Below are positions 25,723 to 33,754 of a stretch of DNA of 64,000 nucleotides, in pieces. This DNA is from Anaeromassilibacillus sp. An250. GTDB taxonomy: Bacteria > Bacillota > Clostridia > Oscillospirales > Acutalibacteraceae. Location of the stretch: NCBI RefSeq assembly GCF_002159845.1, contig NZ_NFJK01000010.1:62001-126000 (forward strand). Direction: 5' to 3'. The notes under the pieces are model-generated. The model was not told where the DNA came from. It did not search any database and saw nothing but the letters and a program-made list of their open reading frames with translations. A program made the position numbers and the translations under genes. Numbering within the stretch: the first letter of the stretch is position 1; the number at the start of each line of letters is the position of its first letter.

Positions 25723-26130
25723 GGCATTATTCTCTGTTGTCAGATAGTAGCTTGCCAGGTCAAGAAATAAACCTGTCCCTTTGTCATTGTTATAAATGGA
25801 GGACACGATGTTTTCCACCATGCTTTCCATCATCAGTTTTTCTATAACCATAAAGGTTCCAATTCTTAGGCAGCTGCTCCGCTCATCCCGTCCCTCATCC
25901 GCAGGAAGCTGTGCGTCAGGAAAATATTTCATAAAGTTCGGATTAGGATACATCATGGTATCATCATCTTCACACTTTTTTCCTATCGTGGTTCTCTTGG
26001 GAATGTTATATTTCTTGTCCGGCTTATATACCCTGTCATACTCATAGTTAATGTATGTTACACCCTTTATGGTACGCTCAAAAATCTTTCCTTTTTTCGC
26101 AGGAATTTTAACCAAAAAATCATAATACAT
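25723..26130 (-). pseudogene. IS1634/IS4-like transposase, N-terminal part
   Basis: Begins MYYDFLVKIPAKKGKIFERTIKGV, typical of IS1634-group transposases, and reads to LASYYLTTENNAG where it meets the right end of the serine-recombinase element; an out-of-element stop follows 18 nt later at 25705. Together with 16098-17424 it rebuilds one transposase gene. Confidence 0.85.
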
Positions 26131-26404
26131 AATCGTTTCTCACTCAAATATTGAGTATGTATACCTACTCAATTATTATAACAAGAAATGGGCAGGAAAT
26201 CAAGAAATTTCTTGATTTCCTGCCCGTTTTGAGCATTTATTTTTCGATTGAGTGTCAACTTCTACTGGAAGTTAAGATTCTATCATTTAATGCAATCTGC
26301 CTATAAAATTTTATCATATTGCATTTATAAATGCAACTTGCACCCGATGTTGGTTGTTGAGATTTTTGGTACATTTTATAATGTATAGCAGAATCATACA
26401 CAGC

Positions 26405-26782
26405 ATGGAGGTGATTGAAACGCAACCGGAAATTGATTACGTTAAGATTGGTCAGCGCATTAGAGCTGCCCGACTGGAAAAGGGTTATAGTCAGGCTGAT
26501 TTGGGTGCGTTGGTTGGTTGCTCGAACAATCATATGAGCCATGTTGAAGTTGGACAGACGAAAGTTTCTTTGGCAATGCTTCTAAAACTGGCATTCGTCT
26601 TGGAAAAGAACTTTGACTATTTTTTACTGGATACCCCATATGCAAAATGCGACAGCATCATTGATAATGAGATTGCTGCAAAACTGAAAAAGTGTAATGT
26701 AACAACATTGATAACCGTAGGAAAGTTGATTGATGTCTTGATTGACCAGCAAGAGATGATAAAAAAAGCGGAGCTTGATTGA
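26405..26782 (+). CDS. XRE-family regulator
   Basis: 125 aa; HTH_3 domain IGQRIRAARLEKGYSQADLGALVGCSNNHMSHVEVGQTKVSLAMLLKLA, then a short helical C-terminus. A promoter TTGTTG-17-TATAAT (26354-26382) ends 22 nt before ATG 26405, favouring this start over the upstream ATGs. No SD visible, so a near-leaderless transcript is possible. Lies just right of the IS and belongs to the ICE. Confidence 0.75.
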   Translation: MEVIETQPEIDYVKIGQRIRAARLEKGYSQADLGALVGCSNNHMSHVEVGQTKVSLAMLLKLAFVLEKNFDYFLLDTPYAKCDSIIDNEIAAKLKKCNVTTLITVGKLIDVLIDQQEMIKKAELD

Positions 26783-26873
26783 TATAATGAAAAAGAAGCC
26801 CATTGACGGTACAGAGTGAACTGCTATGGGGTTCTTTTTTGCAGCACAATATACTGATTCTTTAAGAAGCAAA

Positions 26874-26921
26874 AAGTCCACCAGTCATGATGCACTACGC
26901 ATCGTACTGGTGGACTTTTTC
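26874..26921. terminator. Bidirectional terminator between convergent genes
   Basis: AAAAAGTCCACCAGT pairs with ACTGGTGGACTTTTT; A-run on one side and T-run on the other, between the XRE gene (+) and the ImmA-like gene (-). Confidence 0.85.
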
Positions 26922-26944
26922 TGTAAAGATATAAAAATAGATAT

Positions 26945-27499
26945 TCATATATCGCCATAACCAATGTCGTTATCGTAGGCATGAAGATCTTCTTTCAGGA
27001 AATCTGCTTTACGAATATACATCGAATTTACCAGCTCTCCTTTTTCGTGGAGCAGGCTGAATTTGTAGTCTAATAATGCTGCCGGTACATAGAGCATTTT
27101 AGCCGTTTCAAAAAATGTGTGTTCCGAAAGGCATTCCAGGACTTTCCCATCTTCTAACAGAAGCTCCGCCGCAAAGAAGTTTGCTTCATTTTCTTCGATT
27201 GATCTATCATCAAAAACTTCCATTTCTTGAAAGCCGTGCATCATAGCGATTTTTGTATGCAGGACAGCGTGTCCTAATTCATGTGCGACTAATATACGCT
27301 CCAGGATACCGTTCACATTGTGATCTATCACGATATTCTTTTGTCTGGACTGGTAATAGAAGAAGCCCTTCAATTTCTTCTGTAAATCGTAATAGTGGAT
27401 TTTGATACCTAACAGCTGACATAGCTCGTAAGGGTCTCTGGTGTGATATTTTCGCACAAGCTTATCGACAGTTTCAATGATATGCTCTGCCGTTTTCAT
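26945..27499 (-). CDS. ImmA/IrrE-family metalloprotease (ICE derepressor)
   Basis: 184 aa with zinc-protease motif VAHELGHAVLHT and a downstream Glu (SIEENEANFFAAELL). In ICEBs1 and similar elements ImmA cleaves the paired repressor ImmR to start excision after DNA damage or signalling. It is encoded just downstream of an XRE repressor (27551-28000), the same order as immR-immA. ATG 27499 follows GGAGGTG. Confidence 0.88.
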   Translation of the reverse strand: MKTAEHIIETVDKLVRKYHTRDPYELCQLLGIKIHYYDLQKKLKGFFYYQSRQKNIVIDHNVNGILERILVAHELGHAVLHTKIAMMHGFQEMEVFDDRSIEENEANFFAAELLLEDGKVLECLSEHTFFETAKMLYVPAALLDYKFSLLHEKGELVNSMYIRKADFLKEDLHAYDNDIGYGDI

Positions 27500-27550
27500 T
27501 TGCTTCACCTCCGAATCGCACACAGAAAACATATTCTGTGCTTGAGGATT

Positions 27551-28000
27551 TTACTCTTTATCTTTATGCTTTCTGTATTTCTTCGGAGTGTACTTTTCCC
27601 GTGCTGTTTTCTTAGAGTCCATATAAACTGACATAATCGCCTGGAAGAATACATCTTTTGCGTCCTCGTCCAATTCTCCACCGGCAAACAGAGAATTTAC
27701 ACGACCCAACACTTCCTGAGCTTCTTTTGCTCCTTTTGAACCGAAGTTTTCCTTTGCCTCTAAAATAAACATATCCTGATCTATATGGCTCTGGCTATCC
27801 GTTTCAGATTCGTCCAAAAGATAGGACACAGAGATATGCAGTGCTTCAGCAAGTTTTCTGATGTTGCTTTTTCTGGGGAGTGTTCCGAGCTGCTCATAGG
27901 TGTAAAGGGATCTTTCGGAAATGCCGGTCATCTGGGCAAGCTCCGTTTGAGATAGGTTCATAGCCAAACGAGCTTCTTTAATTTTTTCTCCAAATGTCAT
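27551..28000 (-). CDS. XRE-family ICE repressor (ImmR-like)
   Basis: 149 aa. HTH FGEKIKEARLAMNLSQTELAQMTGISERSLYTYEQLG, then LHISVSYLLDE and a C-terminal segment likely cleaved by the neighbouring ImmA-like protease. Faces away from a control region with two divergent promoters and four operator half-sites (28036-28186). Predicted to repress its own gene and the rightward genes including 28287. Confidence 0.85.
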   Translation of the reverse strand: MTFGEKIKEARLAMNLSQTELAQMTGISERSLYTYEQLGTLPRKSNIRKLAEALHISVSYLLDESETDSQSHIDQDMFILEAKENFGSKGAKEAQEVLGRVNSLFAGGELDEDAKDVFFQAIMSVYMDSKKTAREKYTPKKYRKHKDKE

Positions 28001-28035
28001 GGTAGTATCCTTCCTTTCAAAAAATATTTATTCGT

Positions 28036-28186
28036 AACTTCCGATTATTTGTTGACAAACTTCTGGAAAATGCTATAATAAGAATCATAACAGAAGTTTT
28101 AATTCCACTTAATTATATATCGGAACTTTTATAAAGTCAAGAACTTCCGATTTCACTTCTGTTATTTTAATCAAATATCGGAAGTT
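28036..28186. promoter_or_regulatory. Divergent promoters with repeated operator half-sites
   Basis: Rightward promoter TTGACA (28052-28057)-16-TATAAT (28074-28079); leftward TTGACT (28135-28140)-17-TATAAT (28112-28117). Half-sites AACTTCCGAT at 28036 and 28142, ATCGGAAGTT at 28177 and ATCGGAACTT at 28119, plus weaker AACTTCTG-type copies. A compact repressor switch. Confidence 0.8.
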
Positions 28187-28286
28187 ATAGTCATTCTTGT
28201 CCCATGGTATTTGTTTCCCTTTAGCCAAGTGACAGGAGTTAGAAAGGAATTCTTATTTTATGGATTAGGCTGAAAGGAGATTCTGA

Positions 28287-28850
28287 ATGAGCAGATATAA
28301 TACACAGGTATTAAGCAGTATTCGAATGCTTTGCCGGATGCAGAACATTGACGAGAAGGTTCTGTATGAAAGAGCAAAGCTGATTTTATCCATATATCGA
28401 GAGGTGTGCTGGTCTACCATTGATCGTGCGAATGATGTATGTGATACCCTTATTTGTACTTACGGTGACAGCTTAGATGGTGCATTGATTTATCTGGAGA
28501 ACTTTGCTCCGGATGAAGCGAGAGAACGATTTGAAGAACGCATTCGCAGCTTATTTGAGACAAAGTGGATCATTGAACTGGTAGATATGGCTATGTTGAA
28601 AATCAGAGAATATCCAGATAAAGGCGCTCTGTACTGTGAGATTATCTCAAAGGCATATCTCAACCGCTTCAAGTACAGGGAATCAGAAATGCTGGAGGTT
28701 TTGAATATGGAACGCAGCACCTACTATGACCGAAAGAAAGAAGCGATACTGTTATTTGGTCTGTCACTTTGGGGAACAGCCATTCCTAAATTGAAAGATT
28801 TCCTGGAAAGTGCCCGGGAGGAAGAAGCATTGTGTTATTGTGAATGCTAA
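28287..28850 (+). CDS. ICE regulator with ArpU/sigma-4-like C-terminal HTH
   Basis: 187 aa, first gene under the rightward repressed promoter. The C-terminal part (YRESEMLEVLNMERSTYYDRKKEAILLFGLSLWG) has the spacing of phage ArpU-type activators. The N-terminal two-thirds is helical and unrecognised. Probably a positive regulator of ICE excision or transfer; inference from position and HTH. RBS AAAGGAG. Confidence 0.65.
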   Translation: MSRYNTQVLSSIRMLCRMQNIDEKVLYERAKLILSIYREVCWSTIDRANDVCDTLICTYGDSLDGALIYLENFAPDEARERFEERIRSLFETKWIIELVDMAMLKIREYPDKGALYCEIISKAYLNRFKYRESEMLEVLNMERSTYYDRKKEAILLFGLSLWGTAIPKLKDFLESAREEEALCYCEC

Positions 28851-28977
28851 GACAGGATTTTAGTCCGACTAAAATCCGATGAAAATACGACGGTTCCCCT
28901 ACTGAAAGTCCGACTTGTCCAGTGTTAAAATGGCTATGCTGGGAGATAGCGGCATAAAATTGAATAGAGAGAGTTAC

Positions 28978-29012
28978 GCCTCGTGCCTGTAATGGGTACG
29001 GGGCTTTTTTTA
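28978..29012 (+). terminator. Terminator
   Basis: CCTCGTGCC/GGGTACGGGG stem with a run of seven T. Confidence 0.65.
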
Positions 29013-29052
29013 TACCTGCCTATTTTCCCCCATAATTAACACAAAGGCATGA

Positions 29053-29092
29053 ACGAGAGCTTGGAGTAATTTACTCCGGCTCTTTTTTTATG
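29053..29092 (+). terminator. Terminator
   Basis: GAGAGCttGGAGTAA/TTACTCCgGCTC stem and a T-run, in tandem with the previous one ahead of the XRE gene. Confidence 0.7.
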
Positions 29093-29202
29093 CCTGCAAG
29101 GAGGACAGGCAGATGGCAAAGGGTATTGAGAATCGGGCACGATCTCCTCCCGCTGTTTTTGATTTTGCAACTTCACAAATTCAAAAACACGGAGGAACGA
29201 AA

Positions 29203-29418
29203 ATGTATTACGACTTGGTTGAAAGCGGAAAAAGAATTAAAGCCTTGAGAAAGGAACATGGGCTTACACAGGAACAGCTTGCGGAGCAGTTAGGTGTTGC
29301 CGCAAACACCATTGCACGAATTGAAACCGGCAACAGAGGTATCTCTATTGATTTGGCAATCGAACTGGTTGTGCGCTTTGAGACAACCCTTGATTACATA
29401 TTTTTAGGTCGTGAATAA
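29203..29418 (+). CDS. Small XRE-family HTH protein
   Basis: 71-aa single HTH domain (GKRIKALRKEHGLTQEQLAEQLGVAANTIARIETGNRGISIDLAIELVVRF). ATG 29203 has GGAGG 7 nt upstream; the upstream in-frame ATG at 29113 is less likely. Probable Cro-like regulator within the ICE control module. Confidence 0.75.
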   Translation: MYYDLVESGKRIKALRKEHGLTQEQLAEQLGVAANTIARIETGNRGISIDLAIELVVRFETTLDYIFLGRE

Positions 29419-29932
29419 CCTCAAAACTATACCTACGAGGCAATAAAAACTTGCATGAGGAACAGGTACAATTTAGATACAGCCAAAGAAAATCGGCTGC
29501 TTGATCCTTGAAAACTGAATACACAGTCATCGAATACGTTCCTGTTGCCGGTGCGAGAGCATCAGCCACATCAGCGGTACGCCGAGACGTATCGGATAGA
29601 GAAACAGAACGACTTTCTTCTATAAATTAAGCGCTTGTCTCTCTCCCGATGCCAGCGATCAATACTGGCTTGTAAATATTGGGTTGCTCCCAATACGGCC
29701 ATGAAAGCAACAGGATTAAAGATACTTCTCTACGGAGCTGGCGGAGAACCCGGCAGAGGTTAGATTCCTATGGAACTGATTCGCAATCAGTCGTTCGGTG
29801 ATTCCCTGAGGGCGTAAGCCCTCTTTCCCAGGGGTGCGTGGCAAATATGGGACACATAGACTTTTGGACTGACTGCCTGATTCCTTTCTGGCAGTCAGTT
29901 ATTACATAGCCAACGAAAGGAGGTCATGGCAC
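29419..29932 (+). other. Gene-free ~510 bp with several strong stem-loops
   Basis: No ORF fits. Perfect stems: TATTGGG/CCCAATA (29677-29695), ACTGATT/AATCAGT (29775-29791), GAGGGC/GCCCTC nested in CCCTG/CAGGG (29804-29830), CTGACTGCC/GGCAGTCAG (29869-29898). Could be a long leader, a non-coding RNA or oriT-like DNA. Confidence 0.5.
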
Positions 29933-30340
29933 ATGATGAAAGAAAATTGGGTATATTGCCGTGGTGATATTTATTGCGCCAAGCTGGACCCGGTAGTTGG
30001 GTCGGAACAAGGCGGCATCCGTCCGGTTATCGTCATTCAGAACGATACCGGTAATAAACACGCTCCCACATTGATTGTGGCAACGGTCACCACCAGAATC
30101 CATAAGAAAGCGAATATGCCGACGCACTTTGTTATTTACGACAATCCTGCATTCAAAGAAGCGTCCGTTGTTCAGCTGGAACAGATTCGTACCATTGATA
30201 AAAGCAGGATTGATAATTACTTAGGTAAGGTAACGCCCCGTGAAATGGTAGCGATTGAGAAAGCCTTATCTGTCAGCCTGGCAATGGAACAGCTGAAAAA
30301 GCGTTCCCCAAAACATAAAGCAAAGAGAGCGAAGGAGTGA
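29933..30340 (+). CDS. PemK/MazF-family protein (ribonuclease toxin-like)
   Basis: 135 aa. Starts with the family signature RGDIYCAKLDPVVGSEQGGIRPVIVIQND and contains VATVTTRI and LEQIRTIDKSRI, all conserved in MazF-type mRNA interferases; the C-terminus is a Lys-rich extension. No MazE-like antitoxin is visible upstream. Six bases separate it from the next HTH gene, which might act as partner or be part of the excision module. RBS AAAGGAGG. Confidence 0.85.
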   Translation: MMKENWVYCRGDIYCAKLDPVVGSEQGGIRPVIVIQNDTGNKHAPTLIVATVTTRIHKKANMPTHFVIYDNPAFKEASVVQLEQIRTIDKSRIDNYLGKVTPREMVAIEKALSVSLAMEQLKKRSPKHKAKRAKE

Positions 30341-30346
30341 ACATAA

Positions 30347-30583
30347 ATGTTTGAAGAAAGAATCGCTGCCATGAATCAGCGCACCGAAGAAGCGATGGCT
30401 GCTAACGCAGTTCAGTTTGATAAGAGAACCTATACGGTTGATGAGATTCAGGATATTCTGGGCATCAGCAGAACCAGCGCATACAACCTTGTGAAAAAGA
30501 AAGTTTTCCATAGCGTCCGCATCGGTGGCAGTATCAGAATCTCCAAAAAGAGTTTTGATGAGTGGTTGGATCATCAAATGTAA
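30347..30583 (+). CDS. Excisionase-type HTH protein
   Basis: 78 aa: a 25-residue helical N-terminus, then a MerR/excisionase-type winged helix (YTVDEIQDILGISRTSAYNLVKKKVFHSVRIGGSIRISKKSFDEWLDHQ). Probably binds ICE end DNA or promoters as Xis. Coupled to the MazF-like gene. Confidence 0.75.
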   Translation: MFEERIAAMNQRTEEAMAANAVQFDKRTYTVDEIQDILGISRTSAYNLVKKKVFHSVRIGGSIRISKKSFDEWLDHQM

Positions 30584-30645
30584 GATTTGTCAAGGGCGTC
30601 GTACAACCCGGCGACAAACTTCAAAACATATTGAGAGTTCGATAA

Positions 30646-30684
30646 AATGTAGCCATGACAAGAAACACATGGCTACATTTTTTA
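30646..30684 (+). terminator. Terminator
   Basis: AATGTAGCCATG/CATGGCTACATT followed by TTTTTT, just before the next gene's RBS. Confidence 0.75.
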
Positions 30685-30700
30685 CATAGGAGGTTGTACG

Positions 30701-31324
30701 ATGGCGGAAATGAGAAAACGCACGAGTATGTCTGTTCTGGAAATGGGCAGGATGCTCGGTCTTGGTAAAACGGAGTCATACTGGCTCATTAAGAAGAATT
30801 ACTTCAAAACCATTCTTGTCGGCAACACCATGAGGGTGATGATCGACAGCTTTGAAGAATGGTATGCCAATCAGTTCAAATACCAGAAGGTCGATGGAAC
30901 CCCTCCCGGCGAGGAATTGAAGAAAACTACATATTCAATGGAGGAGCTTGGACAGCGCCTTGGGCTGAAAGAAGCGACTGCTTACGAACTGGTTGCCAAA
31001 GGGCATTTTGATGTGGTCGATGTCCTGGGCAAGCGCAGAGTGACAAAGGAGAGCTTTGAAAGATGGTATGCTTCTCAAACCGATTACCGCACGGTAGAGG
31101 ATCAGGAACTGGATGCAGATATTATGGCATCCACCTACGGTCTGCCGGAAATGGCAAGAATGCTTGGGGTACATCGTCAGACCATTTACTATATCGTTGC
31201 CAATGAAGATTTTGAGCTTATCAAGGTTGGCAGGTATAAGCGAGCTACCAAAGAGAGCTTTGAAAAATGGTATCACAATCAGACCCGCTACCAGTTAGCG
31301 GAAGATAGACAGGAAAGGAGCTGA
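30701..31324 (+). CDS. Triple excisionase-type HTH protein
   Basis: 207 aa made of three successive winged-helix units, each ending in SFE.WY..Q: 6-58 (MSVLEMGRMLGLGKTESYWLI...SFEEWYANQ), about 78-130 (YSMEELGQRLGLKEATAYELV...SFERWYASQ) and about 146-198 (YGLPEMARMLGVHRQTIYYIV...SFEKWYHNQ). Lies 4 bp before the integrase, the usual place for a recombination directionality factor. Three DNA-binding units in one chain is unusual; it may bridge several sites at the ICE end. Confidence 0.75.
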   Translation: MAEMRKRTSMSVLEMGRMLGLGKTESYWLIKKNYFKTILVGNTMRVMIDSFEEWYANQFKYQKVDGTPPGEELKKTTYSMEELGQRLGLKEATAYELVAKGHFDVVDVLGKRRVTKESFERWYASQTDYRTVEDQELDADIMASTYGLPEMARMLGVHRQTIYYIVANEDFELIKVGRYKRATKESFEKWYHNQTRYQLAEDRQERS

Positions 31325-31328
31325 TTAC

Positions 31329-32702
31329 ATGGCATCTATCGTTAAGAGAAAAAAGAAGTATTCTGTGGTTTATACATACACCGATGAGAACGGCAACAAG
31401 CGTCAGAAGTGGGAAACCTTTGAAACGAATGCCGAAGCAAAGAAAAGGAAGTTGCAGGTTGAATATGAGCAGGAGTCCGGAACCTTTATTCCCCCTTCTG
31501 CTAAAACCGTCAATGATCTTTTGGATGAGTATATGTCAATCTATGGTGTGAACACCTGGGCGATGTCTACCTATGAAAGCAGAAAGAGCCTGATTGCAAA
31601 CTATATTCGTCCCCTCATCGGTGATATGAAGCTGGAGGATGTCACGCCGAGAATCATGGACAAGTATTACCGAGATTTGCTTTCTGTCAAAGCGGTTTCT
31701 TCTAAGTATGTAAAAGCCCGTACAGAATATCTGACTCCGCATACTGTCCGAGAGGTTCACAAGACATTGCGAAATGCTTTCAATCAAGCGGTCAAGTGGG
31801 AATTGATGACCAGAAACCCTGTGGAGCACGCTACGCTGCCGAAAGAAGAACACAAGACCAGGGATATCTGGACAGCAGAAGTGCTCCAGAAGGCTCTGGA
31901 AGCCTGTGACGATGATATTCTTCGTCTGGCTATTAACCTTGCCTTCTCCTGTTCCCTGCGAATGGGCGAGCTTCTGGGGCTTACCTGGGACTGTATTGAC
32001 ATTTCCCCCACCAGTATTGAACTTGGTCAGGCAAGCATCTTCGTTGAAAAGGAGTTGCAGAGAGTAAATCGTGAAGCGATGGCAGATCTGGACGGTAAGG
32101 ACATCATGTTCAAGTTCCCACCGACCTTCGCCAGTACGCATACCGCATTGGTTCTCAAAACTCCTAAGACCAAAACAAGTGTCCGCAAGGTGTTCTTACC
32201 GAAAACCGTAGCGGAAATGTTGGTACAGCGAAAGGCTGACATCGAAGAACTGAAAGACCTTTTCGGTGACGAGTTCGTAGACTTCAATCTGGTTTTCTGT
32301 TCTTCCAATGGCAAGCCGATTGAGGGGCAGGTTATCAACCGTGCTTTCAATAAGCTGATTGAGGAGAAGGGACTGCCGAAAGTGGTTTTCCATAGTCTCC
32401 GACATTCCAGTATCACTTACAAGCTGAAGCTGAACGGCGGCGATATGAAATCCGTTCAAGGCGATTCCGGTCATGCACAGGTCAAGATGGTAGCGGATGT
32501 TTACTCCCATATCATCGACGATGACCGCAGACTGAACGCTGAAAGAATGGAAGCTGCGTTCTACTCAGGCAGACAGGCAACGCCTGAGCCGGTTCAACCA
32601 GCCGCAACGGAAAGCTCCGCTGATGATAAAGAACTTCTTCTGAAGCTTCTGCAAAATCCGGAAATGGCAGCACTCCTGAAGTCGCTGGCAAAAACATTAT
32701 AG
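31329..32702 (+). CDS. int: Tyrosine integrase of the ICE
   Basis: 457 aa. AP2-like arm-binding N-terminus (KKYSVVYTYTDENGNKRQKWETF), SAM-like core-binding domain (VNDLLDEYMSIYG...), catalytic domain with Arg in SCSLRMGELLGL, HSLRHSS (H-x-x-R), GHAQVKMVADVYSH (His and nucleophile Tyr). Catalyses integration into and excision from the tRNA 3' end. A strong terminator follows, then about 0.8 kb to the tRNA fragment. Confidence 0.93.
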   Translation: MASIVKRKKKYSVVYTYTDENGNKRQKWETFETNAEAKKRKLQVEYEQESGTFIPPSAKTVNDLLDEYMSIYGVNTWAMSTYESRKSLIANYIRPLIGDMKLEDVTPRIMDKYYRDLLSVKAVSSKYVKARTEYLTPHTVREVHKTLRNAFNQAVKWELMTRNPVEHATLPKEEHKTRDIWTAEVLQKALEACDDDILRLAINLAFSCSLRMGELLGLTWDCIDISPTSIELGQASIFVEKELQRVNREAMADLDGKDIMFKFPPTFASTHTALVLKTPKTKTSVRKVFLPKTVAEMLVQRKADIEELKDLFGDEFVDFNLVFCSSNGKPIEGQVINRAFNKLIEEKGLPKVVFHSLRHSSITYKLKLNGGDMKSVQGDSGHAQVKMVADVYSHIIDDDRRLNAERMEAAFYSGRQATPEPVQPAATESSADDKELLLKLLQNPEMAALLKSLAKTL

Positions 32703-32709
32703 TAACTGC

Positions 32710-32768
32710 AAGGGCAGATCCTTTTACATAGCTACAATAGCTGTAAAAGGGTCTGCCCTTATTTTTTT
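32710..32768 (+). terminator. Terminator after integrase
   Basis: AAGGGCAGAtCCTTTTACA pairs with TGTAAAAGGgTCTGCCCTT, followed by a T-run. Confidence 0.85.
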
Positions 32769-32787
32769 GTTATGGAGGTCAACGAGT

Positions 32788-33093
32788 ATGGATAGAATCT
32801 TTATGGACGAGTATTACGAGCATCTGAGAGCTGACAATATCGAGGCATTTTCCAAGGAAAGGAACGACGAATATGTTGGCAGAGCTGAGGAATACAAAGC
32901 AGCAAAGTCGGCATTGCTTGAAGGATTGGGACTTGAGCATTTGTTTGACCATAGCCATGAACTGACTCCGAAAGAGAAAGAAATATGGATGCTGTTCGAT
33001 AGGGTTGATGTAGCAGAGCTTCTTGCAAGGGATGCTTTTGCCAAGGGTGCTTATATGCTCGGCGCTGAGGATAGAGAGATTATGCTGAAATAA
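32788..33093 (+). CDS. Small hypothetical protein near ICE right end
   Basis: 101 aa from ATG 32788 (GGAGG upstream), acidic and helical (EYYEHLRADNIEAFSKERNDEYVGRAEEYKAAKSALLEGL...). Layout resembles DUF6809-type small proteins of gut Firmicutes elements. Function unknown. Confidence 0.6.
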   Translation: MDRIFMDEYYEHLRADNIEAFSKERNDEYVGRAEEYKAAKSALLEGLGLEHLFDHSHELTPKEKEIWMLFDRVDVAELLARDAFAKGAYMLGAEDREIMLK

Positions 33094-33120
33094 AAAAAGA
33101 CCTGCTTCGGCGGGTCTAAA

Positions 33121-33489
33121 TTACATAGAATCATTGAGTCTGAAAAACCTTTGAAATTCTTAATAATTCTGGTTGAAAAATTCATTTTGAAATGATATAT
33201 AAAACAGACTGAAATCTGTGTCTAAGGACACCCGCACCCTCACACGAGAATGAATAGGATTTCCTATCATTTCGCATCACGAGAAGTTACATAGTGACAT
33301 TTACTTGCACTTGCAACGTCCACCAAAAATCGAAAGACTTGCTAATTTCGAGCCAATCGGACGGTGTAAAATCCCTCTGAATTAGCTATCACAGCGTAGT
33401 ATCAGATGGGATTTGAAATGCTGAAAAACCTTGTATTTCCAAGCATTTTTAAGCATTAGATGCCACTTCCCGATGTCGTATCGGGTCTA
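33121..33489. other. ICE right-end non-coding region (candidate integrase arm sites)
   Basis: No ORF. Holds a 12-bp direct repeat CTGAAAAACCTT at 33140 and 33421, two copies of TTACATAG (33121, 33287) and AAGCATTTTTAAGCATT at 33441-33457. Such repeats beside attR suit integrase/Xis arm binding, but that is inferred. Confidence 0.5.
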
Positions 33490-33533
33490 CTCCTAAGGGC
33501 TAATTGTAGGTTCGATTCCTACTGGGGGTGCCA
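33490..33533 (+). other. ICE attachment site: 3' fragment of a tRNA gene (Arg-CCT-like)
   Basis: CTCCTAA fits an anticodon loop, GGGCT the 3' anticodon stem, then GTAGG-TTCGATT-CCTAC (T-arm), TGGGGGT acceptor strand, G and CCA. The bases 5' of the loop cannot pair, so only the 3' half is present. Tyrosine integrases often cross over at the anticodon loop, leaving such a fragment at the distal end. Confidence 0.7.
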
Positions 33534-33543
33534 TCCGGCCAGG

Positions 33544-33578
33544 GCCTGGAGCCAATTCGCGCTCCAGGCTTTTGTTTT
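33544..33578 (+). terminator. Terminator of the original tRNA gene
   Basis: GCCTGGAGC/GCTCCAGGC with TTTTGTTTT, 10 bp after the tRNA CCA. Confidence 0.8.
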
Positions 33579-33630
33579 GCCGAAAACTTCGTATCCGCGC
33601 CGAACAGATCGATTTTTACTGCCCCTTCCA

Positions 33631-33666
33631 AAAGGCCGCACAGTGCATGCACTGCGCGGCTTTTTT
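33631..33666. terminator. Bidirectional terminator
   Basis: AAAGGCCGCaCAGTGCATGCACTGcGCGGCTTTTTT, A-run and T-run on the two sides. Confidence 0.7.
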
Positions 33667-33754
33667 AGGTTTTACGAATGGAAAAGAGGTCCCGCCTTGT
33701 AGGAAACCCTTTCGAGAGAAGGGTTCGTCGATCGAAAGGGCGGACGCAGCTGGC

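Larger units (their letters stand above)
15521..26277 (-). mobile_element. IS1634/IS4-like insertion sequence, interrupted by a nested element
   Basis: The outer ends match as inverted repeats: left TCTTAACTTCCAG ... CACTCAA (15521-15558) and right the complement (26246-26277). Without the nested 8.3-kb element the IS would be about 2.46 kb and hold a DDE transposase plus two coupled small ORFs. No clear target duplication could be read. Confidence 0.7.

Noticed and set aside
33440-33533. Complete tRNA gene
   Set aside because: Only anticodon-loop to CCA is consistent; bases 5' of the loop cannot form the anticodon, D or acceptor stems.
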